Below, in pieces: positions 35,446-47,018 of a DNA stretch of 64,000 bases; within the stretch, counting starts at the first letter, position 1, and every line of letters begins with the position of its first letter. The DNA lies in assembly GCA_026545225.1 (NCBI GenBank), contig CM048853.1, positions 14,572,755 through 14,636,754 of the forward strand, given 5' to 3'. The translations under genes and the position numbers were made by a program. The notes under the pieces are model-generated. The model had not been told where the DNA came from and made no database searches. It saw nothing but the letters and a program-made list of their open reading frames with translations. The stretch comes from Cornus controversa (taxonomy: Eukaryota > Streptophyta > Magnoliopsida > Cornales > Cornaceae).

Positions 35446-35487
35446 GAAAGCTGTGGCATCAAGCAGTGAATTGACTTCACTTATAGA

Positions 35488-36005
35488 TTACTCAATGTCA
35501 TACTCATCACAGTTGAAGTGGCTTAAGCACACCTCGAGAGGATCCTTCGAAAGAATGTTGGGTAGTGCTTCTTGGACTAGATCTTCCACTACATCAATGC
35601 AAAAACATTCACCTTTGTCATTGGATGGGTGGTGAGAAGCATTGAAGATGTTCAATCGAACTTTCATATTCCTGAAAGAGATGTCCATTACTCCAGTGCG
35701 GCAGTTAACGCAAGCGTTTCCCGTAGCTAGAAATGGACGACCTAGAATGAATGGAATATGTCTAGTGGGATTTTGGACAGGTTCTGTATCAAGGACTATG
35801 AAATCCACCGAAAAATAAAACTTATCCACTTGAATGATCACATCTTCAATGATGCCACGTGGTTGCTTCACCGATCGGTCGGCAAGTTGTAACATTATTG
35901 TGGTGGGCTTAAGTTCCCCCAACCCTAGTTGCTTATACACTGAGAAGGGAAGCAAGTTGACACTAGCCCCTAAATCAAGAACTGCCTTTTCAAATTTGTG
36001 GTTAC
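35488..36005 (-). pseudogene. Athila aspartic protease
   Basis: The active-site loop reads VLDLGASVNLLPFSVYKQLG near 35935-35990; DLGAS is the Athila version of D-[ST]-G. Downstream come KPTTIMLQLADRSVKQPRG, KFYFSVDFIVLDTE and the flap-side block IPFILGRPFLATGNACV. It is open for 155 codons from an internal Met at 35955 and extends upstream in the same frame. This segment appears intact over the protease fold, but it is isolated from gag and RT by stops. Confidence 0.85.
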
Positions 36006-36366
36006 CAATGGTGCACGAGATAGTTGGGGCACCCGGATCTTTGAATTTAGGAGGGGTTTGGTGCTAAAAAATGGAACTCACTTGCTCGGTTAAAAGGACT
36101 TTCCTAGAAACATTGTTCCTGGATTTACGCTTTTGAGTGCACAAGTCTTTCAAGTATTTAGCGTAAGAGGGAATTTTCCTGATAGCATCAAAGAGAGGGA
36201 GATTGATTTTCACTTGTTTAAAAATTTCCATCATGTACTGAATTTTATCTCCTTACTTCCCGGAATGAGAAGGTTCCTTCAATCTTTGAGGAAAAGGAAC
36301 TGGAGGTTCAAATGATGTGTCACACTTTGGAGTAGGTGATGATACAACTTCAGTTGATTTTTCCTT

Positions 36367-37980
36367 TTAACTTTGTGAGATTTTATTCACATTTGGATTT
36401 ATGAGGGAATCTTTTGGATTTTTAGGACACTCAATGGTTTCCTTCTTTTCTTGCTCCACTTTGGAGTTTATGACTCTACCACTCTTTAGGCTGGATTGAT
36501 TAAACCTACTCAGGAAGAGCATCATAAGATGAAGATGAAGGATCATCAATCACATGAACACCTTTAGGATTTGCCACCGATTGACTTGGCAACTTTCCTT
36601 CCTCTCTTCTATTCAAGGCATTAGCTAGGTGCCCTATTTGAGCTTCTAGCCTAGCCATAGATTGAGCATTGGCTTCAAGCTTAGAAATTGATTGAGAATG
36701 GGACTGCAATAAGTGGGTGTTAGCCTCAAGATTGCTTAGCACTCTTTCTTCAAAGCTTTGGCTTCTCGGAGGAGGTGGTGGTGGAATTTGGTAATGAGAT
36801 TTTTGATGATACGGTTAAGGATTCGGCCTATATTGAGGCTATTGAGATTGGGAATTGTAAGAATTTGCCCCTGATAAGATGGACTTAGTTCTTGAGATTT
36901 CCAAGAGAATGCAGGATGATTCTTGTAATCAGGATTGTATGTATTTGAGTATGGATCATTTATTGGTTTAGAGTACACGGCATTCGATTGCTCTTGAGCA
37001 TAATCGGGGGATTGACCGGCCATAGGACAATCCCGCACATAATGTGAAGTGCTATAGCAAAACGAACACCCATCCTGATTTGGAATAGGCTGGCTAGAAG
37101 TAGGCAGCCCACTCTTCATGAGTTGGTCAATTTTTCGAGTAAGGGCCTCTACTTGCATGACAACCTCATCTGACCTTGATAATTCAAATACTCCTTTACT
37201 AGGTTGGGTGTTTTTACCCTTTCGAGAAGAGGAGCGTTGAGATGAGTTTTCACTTAGGCTTTCAAAAGTCTCCATGCCTCATCCGGACTCTTAAGAAGGA
37301 ATGTCCCTCCACAAGAGGAATCTACCATTTGTCTATGCTGATCACTTAACCCATCATAGAAACTTTGCACTAGCTACCACTTTGGAACAACATGGTGCGG
37401 ACATGACCTTAAAATTTCTTTCAATCTTTCCCATGTCTCATGAAATTGTTCTTGGTCAAGTTGAGTGAATCCAGTGATTGCTCGCCGAATATCACTTGTC
37501 TTTTCCATTGGGAAGTATTTTTTTAGGAATGCATGGTGCATTTCCCCCCATAAATGGATGGAATTGGGCTCTAAGGAGTTAAACCAATACTTGGCCCTAT
37601 CTTTGAGAGAAAATGAAAACAAACGAAGCCTCAAGTCATCTTCTGAGAAATTTTGTAACCGGAGGGTTGAACAAACTTCAAGGAAGTCATCTAGATGCTT
37701 GTATGGGTCTTCATTTGGAAGTCCATGAAAATAACTAAGGAGGTTGATGGTGGAGGATTTTATTTCAAAATGATTCACCGTAATATTTGGAAATTGAATG
37801 CATGATGGCGAAGCATATGTAGTAGAAAGATAAAAATCCCTAAGAACTTCCCCTTAAGGAGGGTTATATGGTGGTAGACCGGGGGGTTGTACATTGTTTG
37901 GGTCCATGTTTTCAGTCCTAGGCAAAATAGGGTCCCTAGAGGTTTCTCTACGTTGTCTAAGTGTTCGTTCAAGTTCAATA
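36367..37980 (-). pseudogene. Athila gag
   Basis: Capsid domain at 37374-37778: LLSYFHGLPNEDPYKHLDDF, RLRLFSFSLKDRAKYWFNSL, LKKYFPMEKTSDIRRAITGF and HETWERLKEILRSCPHH are the standard Athila Retrotrans_gag blocks. A C-x2-C-x4-H-x4-C knuckle, CSFCYSTSHYVRDC, follows at about 37030-37075. The C-terminal region (36506-36742) has a heptad-like repeat (SKLEANAQSMARLEAQIGHL), as usual before the protease. Stops near 37373 and 36740 and frame changes break the gene. Confidence 0.85.
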
Positions 37981-38274
37981 TTACATGAAAGCAAAGGAAG
38001 TGACAATGACCATCTGCCTAGCAAGCATCAATAGGAAAACACAATTTAAATATATATATACAAGAACAATCAAATCCAATCAAATTCACGACTTTTAGGC
38101 AATATACTCACAAAAAGTCCAAGCTTGAATCTCGAGCTATGGTGTGAGGTATACCTAAAATTAAGCAATTTAAGAGATAAGAACAAAATATATGCAAAAA
38201 GAATAATAAAAAAAAAATTTAAGACTAAGAATCAAATTAGACTTAATCTCTCAGTGGCGACAATTACACCGTAC

Positions 38275-38292
38275 TCCCCGGCAACGGTGCCA
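38275..38292 (-). other. Athila primer-binding site (tRNA-Asp type)
   Basis: On the minus strand TGGCACCGTTGCCGGGGA, one base different from the tRNA-Asp-complementary site TGGCGCCGTTGCCGGGGA used by Athila elements. It lies 6 bases from the 5' LTR. The change is a CpG-type transition. Confidence 0.85.
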
Positions 38293-38298
38293 AAATTT

Positions 38299-39653
38299 TG
38301 ATGTGGCCAAATTTGTCTTTATTTTTGTAGCTTACTATTGCCTATCAAAATATAATTTAAACCACTCACAAGAGAACGAATCTTTGTAGATATGGTTTTT
38401 TATAGAGGGTATCGATCCCACGAGGAGTACGTGAATGAATTACACTATTGAGAGAGAATTTCCAATTTAATCCTAAAAATAGAATTTTTGATTTGAATTT
38501 AACACTACTTACTAGAATGTAAGAACATTAAAAGTAAGAATTTTATAAAGTTGAGAAAGAGAGAACTAGGGGTGGTTTCCACCTCTAGCCAATTGACAAG
38601 TCCAAGTATGTAGCAAATGGGATCTTCTATAAGTATATGTAACGCAATGTCATTAGGCTTGTGGCCTATAATGACATATCAAAAGATAAACATGATTTCA
38701 AACTAAACATAATCCATCTTTAACAAGCATAGTCCTTCAACCTATGTACTTATTCTACCTTCTAAATGTACCTACTTGTGTCCAAGCTACCTTATCTTGG
38801 CATGAGCTATATAAGCAAGAAACATCACATTCCATTAAAAACCATTACAAAGCCATCATTTACACTTTTTTGTGAAAGTTGTAAATGTTGAGCATTCAAA
38901 ATGAAATATTTCTACTCTAAGACAAGATGAAGAAATAATATCAAATGAATATATTGAAGAGGTTCACAAATATTGCACAAAATACTAGGCTAAGTAATCA
39001 ACATATACAGATGGATCCCAAAGTTGCTACAAAATGAACAAGTTACATGGCTAGGGGGTTCAACCACACCCTAGATGGAAAGTTAGTTGATCATAGGAGA
39101 CTTGCAATCCTCCATGGCCAGAGATATGAAGCTCCAAAGGTTTGGTTTAGCACTTTTCTCTCTCCTCCTCTCCAAGTCTTCTCTTTCTTGCTCAAAAATA
39201 TGCATATATCCATCCATTAGTGTCCTTGGGTCCCACCTTGCCTATATATCTATATAATCTACCTAATATATATATGTCCCATTCATATGTCTCTTTGAAG
39301 TCAAAAAATCCTTTTAAAGGACGTGCAAAAGTCATTCATGGATGCAAGTGGTAAGACAAGTGGACAAGTGGCGAACTTGCAATCTATAGAATCTCGATTG
39401 TGCGAAATTGAAGTTTCTCACATTCGAGATTTTGATTGTGCGAAATCATCATCTCAATTATGCGAAATGCCTTCATGAATTTCTTGATTTCTTCACTTCC
39501 TCAGCATTTGATCGGAAACATCGCCCTTTTTGGGACAAAACCTAATATTCAACAAAAATACAAAAATAGCATAAAAATACCAAGGTAAACATAAATACAG
39601 AATCAACATATGCAATTAAGAAGGCTTAAATGTGCAACATTTAACGCTTATCA
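38299..39653 (-). mobile_element. Athila 5' LTR
   Basis: On the minus strand starts TGATAAGCGTTAAATG and ends GGCCACATCA, 1355 bp, directly beside the primer site. It contains the GGGTATCGATCCCACGAGG block (38408-38426 on the plus strand) usual near Athila LTR ends, and a cluster of GATTGTGCGAAAT words (39392-39470). There is no matching 3' LTR in the window. Confidence 0.8.
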
Positions 39654-39908
39654 ATGTCTATTCCAATCGAACCTGTGAGATATATAATTGTAATTGGCAA
39701 ATTTCGATGTCAAAACTTATTGATCGAGTTGTAATTTTTGTTTGATCTTGTGTCTCGATCTTCGGAACTGAACGAAAAGTGTCTCGATACCGTAGATTTG
39801 ATGAGGACATCACTTAGAACAGGTATGTGAGTGAGGACACTATGTTTTGAAGTTTGGTGGGCTTAGGACTTGAAAAATACGCTTTAAATGTAAAAATTAA
39901 ATTTTTGC

Positions 39909-40100
39909 TAAGTCCCACCAGTCCCTATATATGAGGACCGGTCTAACTTCTCTCAGGACTTTCAAAATTCATCATGTCTGAGAAGTCCCACTGGTCCCCA
40001 AAATTTAGGACCGGTCCGACTTTTCTCAGGACTTTGGAATTTCTATGTGTCTGCAAAAGTCCCACCGGTCTCTAATTTTTAGGACCGGTCTGACTTAGCT
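39909..40100 (+). repeat. Three tandem repeats with GGACCGGTCC palindromes in the copia LTR
   Basis: Units of about 73 bp start at 39909, 39982 and 40055 (the last is partial). Each has AAGTCCCACCGGTC-like and GGACCGGTC(C/T)GACTT-like words facing each other, so each unit can fold into a hairpin. Located in U3, upstream of the TATA box. Confidence 0.8.
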
Positions 40101-40219
40101 GATGCGCACGAGAATTTTCTTTTTGATCCGAATTGATTTCCTAGTCAACCAAAACTTCTCTAAAACCTTCCTTAGGTGTTTTAAACTTGTTTTCCAAGTA
40201 GACTAAGAATTCTAAACCT

Positions 40220-40227
40220 TATAAATA
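40220..40227 (+). promoter_or_regulatory. TATA box of the copia LTR
   Basis: TATAAATA at a typical LTR position, downstream of the U3 repeats. Confidence 0.6.
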
Positions 40228-40983
40228 CCTCTTTATGCTTCAACCTAAAGGAGGGAGAAATGAGAGACTCAATGAATTCATTGTTAGAGATAGGAATATA
40301 TTTTGAAGCTAAAAGAGAGATTTATGAGAGAAAATCTTCATTAATTTTTATTTTTGAGAGCACACACACACAGAGTGTTTAAGTTATGATGTTCTTCTTT
40401 ATCGCATCAATGGAATCTTTAAGACATCATCAGTCTACAAAGTTTGATCAAAAGCAGCAGAGGTGATTCCTTAAATCTACAAATAGTTTATCTGAAGAGG
40501 AAGAGGAACGATCACTATAAAGAGAATGAAATACTTGCTGAGTATTTTTGTTCTTTCAGCTACCCTTCGGGAAGAATTGTGACATTAGCCGGAAGTCTGC
40601 AGCAGTTAGACGTGTTGTCGCAATTGTAAGCCTGAGGTGTTCCGCATCAAGTTCTTATCAGAGTGGAGTGGGTGTGAGTCTGGGACAGAGTCTGATGTAC
40701 TTTGCTTCGAGATAGTGGATTGGTTTCTCTGGGGTTTGTGCCTCACCCCCGTGGTTTTTTCCGACTTGAGTTTCCACGTAAAATTCCTAGTGTCATCTCT
40801 AACTTTTCCTTACTTGCTTTATTTTTTTTTGTGATTGGTTTGGATGCTTATTTGATAATAATTATGGGTAATTAATCAATCATAAAAATTAGGCAAGATG
40901 ACCTATTCACCCCCCTCTAGTTTTAAGGATTAGCATCTCACTCTAAATTAACTGAACCATTTCCACACCGTATAACTCACATT

Positions 40984-40995
40984 TGGTATCAGAGC
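40984..40995 (+). other. Copia primer-binding site (tRNA-iMet)
   Basis: TGGTATCAGAGC, complementary to the 3' end of plant initiator tRNA-Met, two bases after the LTR end. Confidence 0.9.
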
Positions 40996-41024
40996 GGGTT
41001 GCTCAATTCTGAGTTAGATTTTGT

Positions 41025-41681
41025 TTGGTTGATTTAGTTGTGAATTTTATGATGTCTCATATTATGCCTTCTAATGATGAAATTATTTTACCTCAATTTT
41101 CTGATTCTATTACTGGCATACATCTTGAGTGGTCTAAGTTAAAAAGGGACTATGAAAATTTGTTGAAAAAATTGAAACTTGCTGAACTTGATAGAGATAT
41201 TTACAAATTGGAAGTTTCAGTCACCAATAAAAATTTAGAAGAACTTAGGCATGAAAAGAAGAATCTTCTTGGAAAAGTTGAATTTTTGGAACAGGAAGTT
41301 AAACAGATTAAAGAGTTTAATAATTCACTTGAGCATAAGATTGATAACTTGAATTGTGAACTTGTTAAATCTAATCAATCTTTCCAGAAATTTAACTCTG
41401 ACACTTGCAAATTTGGTAAGTTAGATATTTCTAAAAACTTGAGTAACAAAGAAGAATTGGTTTCAACTTCAAAGGAATTTTCATCTTTAAAATCAAAAGA
41501 GATTTGTGTGAAAGTTAAGACTAAGCCTTCTATTATTACTCATGCTCTAAAACTTGCTCCAACATGCTATTTTTGTGGAGAAATAGGTCATATTAAATAC
41601 AAGTGTCAGAAGAGAAAAATTGAACTGAAAAAGTGTAAAAACTTAGACAGTTCAAAAGTTTTGCTTAATGAGATGAAATAA
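41025..41681 (+). pseudogene. Copia gag, C-terminal part open
   Basis: 218 codons open. A heptad-rich region (KRDYENLLKKLKLAELDRDI, LEFLEQEVKQIKEF-like) is followed at about residue 182 by the knuckle CYFCGEIGHIKYKC (C-x2-C-x4-H-x4-C). The N-terminal gag core usual for SIRE elements is missing or very short, so the sequence between primer site and this frame is deleted. After 41681 gag sequence continues past a stop to 41918, ending at the insertion point of the Athila-like LTR. Confidence 0.75.
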
Positions 41682-41918
41682 CTTGAAAAGAAGCAACAGG
41701 AATTAAAAGAAAATTTTGATAAATTGAATTGCTTTAATTCTGTTCTAGGTTCCCATACAGGCAATGAGAAGAATAAGCCCCTTGAGACTGATAATTCTGA
41801 TTCTTAAACAATTAAGAAATCATTTGATCATAAATCTGAAACTGTTTGGATGAGAAAAGATAGTCTGAAATATTTTATCATGCACACTTCACTTAGAGCA
41901 CTTGGTCCTATAGGTTGG

Positions 41919-43426
41919 TGATTCGTGTGTGAGTGTGACTCAAAAAGTATATCAATTAAAAATTTCCACACTTCGCAATAGAACGAATTCCTTGCAGAAT
42001 AGGGCTATCGAAAGGGGTATCATACCTCAGAGATTATGGTCTGACGAGTTGGAATACGGAATTAATTCTAATTAAATTTATAAAGAAAAGAAATCTGATT
42101 TTTAAACTAATTAAAAACATAAAATAAAATAAATCAAAGTAAATAGAAAGTTAAGATAATATGAGATAAATCTAGGGTATTTGACTTTACCACTAACTCC
42201 ACAATCAATGGTCAATTGAATCAACTATGGGGAATTACATCATGCATAAGTGGTGTCAGTGGCTACAAGCTCACCTTCATCCATCAAGAAGATAACATAT
42301 GATTAAGGCTAAGTCATGGACTATCTTCGATTGGCATGGGCCATCTGCCTAACTACTCTAATCTAGGGTGCAGTATGGTTCATCTTCTCTAGGCATAATC
42401 CATCAAAGCTTTTAATGATATATTAAGTGATTACCATTGTGTAATAATCGCTCTCATGATCACAGAAAACGAGAGAGATTGAGTTCAATAATAACAAATA
42501 AATATTTAAGACAAGATAAGAAATCATTGAAACTAAATTTACAAGATTTTTATTGCTAAATTCTATAATAAGAATCCTCTAAATTACACAATCTATGCAT
42601 GTATATAAAGGTCCCCAATAATTAAAACAATCAAACCATTGATGCTTTGTTAGGGCTACATCAAAACCCTAGTGGATGAACTAGCCGCTCATGGTAGAAG
42701 AAGAAGCTTCAACTGTTGAGGAAGAAGGCATCATCTTCATGAATTATGCGTATGATTTCGTTCTCCAATAGCTCTACAAATATGTTTTTGTTCTCTTCTC
42801 AGCCCTCTCAGACTCTCCAATCTCTGTAATCTCCCCCTTTCAACTCAGCCTCCAAGTCTTCACTTTATTCCCCAAGAGAATACACCAAAGTCCTAATCCA
42901 ATTAGGAATTAATTAGGTTTTCTCGCAGCACTAATTAAGTGGGTTTTTCCTGCTGACTTCGGCCCAACTTTTGATCTACTAGAAGTCCGATTCATAGAAT
43001 TTTAGTGAAATACAAAAGTGTACAGAATCAAATTTCGTTCAACCTTGCGTGAAAATTAAGTCGATTTGAGGGTCAAAAATAAGATTTCTGGTCCATTTTC
43101 CAAAATGGGATTAAGACTGTATTATGCGCAGATTTGGGCTTCAGGCCCGAAACCTTCTTAAGCAGCTGTAATTCTCTTGGACCTTTTCCTTGGGCTGATT
43201 TGAGTTGAAATAAATGGTTGAATGAATCTCCTTGATGTAGGCTTCATCTAACCATCTTGGATGTCTTCTTTAAAAGCCCAAAATTATGGTTTTAACTGAA
43301 ATAATCATTAAGGCCCTAAAAATACAGAAAACACTAAAACAGAGTAAAATAACAAAATAATCTATTACTAAGAGAATAAAATACATAAGTTAAGAGGCTA
43401 GAATGCGTAACATTCAACGCCTATCA
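41919..43426 (-). mobile_element. Solo Athila-like LTR inserted in the copia protease
   Basis: TGATTCGTG...CGCCTATCA on the plus strand; on the minus strand it starts TGATAGGCGTTGAATG, close to the Athila LTR start at 39653. It contains the GGGGTATCATACCTC block near 42015. Flanks are GTTGG (41914-41918) and GTTGA (43427-43431), a 5 bp target duplication with one change. Length 1508 bp, no internal domain. The flanking copia sequence becomes continuous across it. Confidence 0.8.
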
Positions 43427-43431
43427 GTTGA

Positions 43432-43624
43432 TACTTTGATAATGGTTGCTCTAGACACATGACTAGGGATAGAACATTGTTTACCACTTTTAAGGATTAT
43501 ACTGGTAGGTCTGTTACTTTTGGTGATGGCAATGCATCTAACGTAAGTGGTAAAGGTAAAATTGATTTTTCTGCTTTTGGTGAATTAAAAAAATGTTCTA
43601 TATGTTAAAGGTTTAGCTGCAAAC
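43432..43624 (+). pseudogene. Copia protease relic
   Basis: Directly after the solo LTR the sequence reads FDNGCSRHMTRDRTLF, then FKDYTGRSVTFGDGNA. The usual active site is D-S-G; here it is D-N-G, so the catalytic triad is altered. A one-base change near 43590 shifts the frame before the LLSISQ block. Confidence 0.75.
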
Positions 43625-44916
43625 TTGTTGAGTATTAGTCAGATATGTGATAATGGTTTTCAAGTTAATTTTACTCAATATGGATGTTTTGTAACTAATG
43701 AGCAAGGTGATTGTATTTTGAAAGGATCTAGAACTCCTGAATATTATTATGTGATATTTTTATATCTTTCACATATGTGTTTTTCTACTGTGATTGATGA
43801 AGCTATTTTGTGGCATTGGAGACTTGGTTATGTGAATTACAATGATTTGGTAAGTTTGTCTAATCATGAACGAGTTCGAGGTTTACCTAAATTGAAAAAA
43901 CCAACAGATGAGGTATGTGGACCATGTCAATTAGGTAAGCAAACTAGAGTGTCACACAAGAGCTTAAGCATCAAATCACTTCAAGACCATTAGAACTGAT
44001 CTATATAGATTTAGTGGGTCCAATAAGAACTCAAAGCATAGGTGGTAAAAAGTATATGCTTGTAATGGTTGATGATTTTTCTAGATTTACTTTTATTGCT
44101 TTCTTGAGAGAAAAATCTGATGCTTTTGTGTTTTTCAGGTCAATTTGCCAAAGGATCCAGAATGAGAAAGGATATGCAATAACTCGTGTTAGGAGTGATA
44201 AGGGAGGTGAGTTTGAACGCAAACCTTACATTGAGTATTGTGATAGTCTTGGCATAAGTCATGAATTCTCTACACCTAAAACACCTCAGCAAAATAGTGT
44301 GGTTGAAAGGAAGAATAGGACAATTGCAGAGATGGCACGTACTATGCTTCATGAAAGTAAATTAGCTAACCATTTTTGGGTTGAAGTTGTTTGTACTACT
44401 TAGCATATTTTAAACAGGGTGTACCTTAGGCCTGGAACTAAAAAGACTGCATATGAATTATGGTATGAAAAAATGCCCAACATTAAACACTTTAGAGTCT
44501 TTAGGAGTAAATGTTATATCCTTAGAGATAGGGAAAATTTAGAAAAATTTGACTCTAGAAGTGATGAAGGATACTTTTTGGGGTATGCATTGAACAATCG
44601 GGCATATAGGGTGTATAATCGTCGTACTAAAGTTGCAATGGAGTCTATTAATGTTGTGATTGATAACTCAAGGCCTAAAGAGATACATGATCAACCTGAA
44701 GAAGAAGAAGGTATAAACACCTTAGGGTTACCTGGGAGTGAACCTAGTGAGAGAGAGGTTAAGAAAGAAAATGACACTGAGGATGAAGGTGAGCATGTAG
44801 GTGGTGATGAAATTATGGAAGTAATTGATGATACACATACACCTATAGAAAATCCTACACCACATGAGGAAGTCCCAATGTCTGGCAGTTCTAGGGTTCG
44901 AAGTAGCATCCATTAA
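43625..44916 (+). pseudogene. Copia integrase
   Basis: The zinc-binding domain at 43805-43950 has HWRLGYVN (His) and CGPCQLGKQ (Cys pair). The core has IYIDLVGPIRTQ (first Asp, about 44000), RVRSDKGGEFERK (second Asp) and QQNSVVERKNRTIAEMARTM (Glu). The C-terminal part continues through FRVFRSKCYILRDRENLEKF to an acidic linker (44690-44900). One frameshift lies near 44000 and a stop at 44401-44403. Confidence 0.9.
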
Positions 44917-44999
44917 CGAATGTGATAGGGCTATGGGAGGAGAGAAATACTAGGAGGAGAGTTCGAGATAATGTAGGACACTCATGTCATATGGCTCAG

Positions 45000-45973
45000 T
45001 TTAACCTAAGAATGTTGATGAAGCTCTTCAAAGTTCTGATTGGCTTGTAGCAATGCAAGAAGAGTTGAATCAATTTGCGAAAAATGATGTTTAGGAGTTA
45101 GTGCCTTAACCTAAGGATGTGAACATCATAGGAACTAAATGGATTTTTAAAAATAAACTTGATGAGAATGGACTTGTAATGAGAAATAAAGCTAGGTTAG
45201 TTGCACAAGGATACACTCAAGTTAAGGGAATTGATTTTGATGAAACTTTTGCATCAGTTGCTAGACTTGAGTCTATTCATCTTCTTCTTGCTCTTGCATG
45301 TCACTTTAAATTTAAATTGTTTCAATTGGATGTTAAAAGTGCTTTTCTAAATGGTTTTTTACAAGAAAAAGTGTATGTAGCTCAACCTAAAGATTTTGTT
45401 GATCCACATAATCTTGATCATATTTTTCATTTGAAAAAAGCTCTTTATGGTTTGAAATAAGCTCCTATAGCATGGTATGAAAAATTGACTTCTTATTTGT
45501 TGCATAAGAGTTTTAGGAGAGGGGAAGCGGATAAAACTTTATTCATAATCAGGAAAGGGAAAAACTTGTTTGTTACTCAAATCTATGTGGATGATATTAT
45601 TTTTTGTTCTACTTCTGATAACCTTGTTCATGAATTTGCTGAGGATATGAGTAATACTTTTGAGATGATCATGGTTGGTGAACTAACATTTTTTCTTGGA
45701 CTCTAGGTGAAGCAATTTGATGATGAAATTTTTATATCTCAAACTAAGTATGCAAAGGAGTTAGTCAAGAAATTTGGTTTGGAAGGTTCCAAACATGTGC
45801 AAACTCCAATGAGTACTTCTTCCAAGTTGGAAAAGAACTCTAATTCTAAGAGAGTTGATCCTTCATTATATAGGAGTATGATTGGCAGCCTTTTGTATTT
45901 GACAGTAAGTAGGCCTGACATTGCATTTAGTGTAGGAGTATGTGCTAGGTATCAAGCTGATCCTAGAGAATAA
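45000..45973 (+). pseudogene. Copia reverse transcriptase
   Basis: From 45119 a single frame is kept to 46528, broken only by in-frame stops. Blocks: [54 protein letters not shown] (catalytic Asp), then QIYVDDIIFCST (catalytic YVDD intact) and QTPMSTSSKLEK, YRSMIGSLLYLTVSRPDIAF. Stops at 45461 and 45704 fall where Gln is expected (one-step CAA/CAG changes). A TAG near 45092 falls where Trp is expected in NDV-ELVP. Confidence 0.9.
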
Positions 45974-46018
45974 CTTCTCATTGCAATAAAGCGCATTATT
46001 CGATATGTCAATAGCTCT

Positions 46019-46528
46019 TTGAATTATAGATTACGTTCTTCTATAGAATCTAATTATGAGATTGCAGGTTACACTGATGCTAATTGTATTGGTAACAAGG
46101 ATGATAGGAAAAGTACTTCAGGTGGTTGTTTCTATGTTGGTACTAATCTTGTTTCATGGTATAACAAGAAGCAAAATTGTGTTTCCATATCATCCAGTGA
46201 AGCTGAATATATTGCTGTTGGAAGTTGCTGCACACAACTACTTTGGATGAAGCAGATGTTACTAGAATATGGAATTGAACAAGGTACAATGTCTATTTTT
46301 TGTGATAACAATAGTATAATTAATATCTTAAAGAATCCAGTTTTGCATTCTAGGACAAAACACATTGACATTCGACATCATTTTATTCGAGAATTAGTTG
46401 AACAAAATGTCGTGTCTTTGGAGAAAGTGCATACTGATCATAATCTATCTGATATTCTCACAAAGCCTTTAGATGCTTCTAGGTTTCATCGCCTTAGGAA
46501 ATCTATAGGCATTTGTTGTCTTGATTAG
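46019..46528 (+). pseudogene. Copia RNase H
   Basis: 169 codons open. Acidic residues: Asp in AGYTDANCIGNKDDRKSTSG, Glu in ISSSEAEYIAVGSC, Asp in MSIFCDNNSIINI. Also HIDIRHHFIRELVE and DILTKPL near the end. Domain looks intact; the ATG at 46019 is only the first Met after the stop at 45971. Confidence 0.9.
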
Positions 46529-47018
46529 ATTTCATGGCATTGACATAATCTAGAAAGGAACTTCACATTCATCTTATGAGTCTAGATTACGCATTGAACC
46601 TTGTAGTTTTAGGTTTTATTTTTATTTCTACTTTTGATGAAGTCAAGCAAATCATACTAGGACGAGTATGTTGAACACAAGGAAGTTAATGAAACATAGA
46701 TTACATGTGTATGACATACTATGGCTAAGAGTTGAAAAGTTGGTTTGGCTTACTTATTTCGTTTAGTAGATGAATCATGATGAGTACATTTACTAAATTA
46801 TTTTTATGTCATTATTTTGGTCAAAGATAGTGTTGATGTGATAGAGTATTATCTTGGAAATTGAGTGTTTAATATTGTGTTGGAGACCAAAAAGAGTGAT
46901 GAGTGAAAAAATATATATCAACAGCTGGAAAAGAAAAGTAAAAAAATAAAAATTGTTGTTGAGCATATTCTTATGGAAAAGGCTACCTTCGGAATTTGTT
47001 CGAAGCTACCACTACAAC
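46529..47018 (+). other. Copia 3' untranslated region
   Basis: Follows the pol stop. No env-like frame and no LTR start is seen before the CACTA terminus at 47019. A/T-rich tracts lie at 46900-46960. Confidence 0.5.

Larger units (their letters stand above)
30520..39653 (-). mobile_element. Athila-lineage Ty3-gypsy retrotransposon
   Basis: On the minus strand: 5' LTR (39653-38299), tRNA-Asp-type primer site, gag, protease with the Athila DLGAS active site, RT, RNase H, integrase, a spacer with palindromes, a predicted small intron and an env-like region. This order defines Athila. The 3' LTR is not found, so the left end (about 30520) is truncated or replaced by the LTR-like sequence to its left. 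All frames contain stops, several at codons where a single C-to-T change from the conserved residue explains them. Dead copy. Confidence 0.85.
39655..40981 (+). mobile_element. 5' LTR of the copia element
   Basis: Ends ACTCACA immediately before the primer site. The start TGTCTATTCC at 39655 gives TGT...ACA termini and 1327 bp, but it abuts the Athila LTR, so the true start could have been displaced. A TATA box lies at 40220-40227 and tandem repeats upstream of it at 39909-40100. Confidence 0.6.
39655..47018 (+). mobile_element. SIRE/Maximus-like Ty1-copia retrotransposon, degraded and interrupted
   Basis: Plus strand: 5' LTR, tRNA-iMet primer site, gag with zinc knuckle, protease, integrase, RT and RNase H in copia order. 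Sequence style (YFDNGCSRHMT protease lead, LLSISQICDNGF, DPSLYRSMIGSLLYLTVSRP) fits the SIRE group. The protease is split by a solo Athila-like LTR. The 3' end is cut by a CACTA transposon at 47019, and no 3' LTR is visible. Confidence 0.85.

Noticed and set aside
35045..35635. 196-codon plus-strand frame
   Set aside because: Antisense shadow of the Athila protease and RT, which carry clear family motifs on the minus strand.
41025..41681. Host coiled-coil protein gene
   Set aside because: The C-terminal zinc knuckle and the position right after an LTR and tRNA-iMet primer site make it copia gag.
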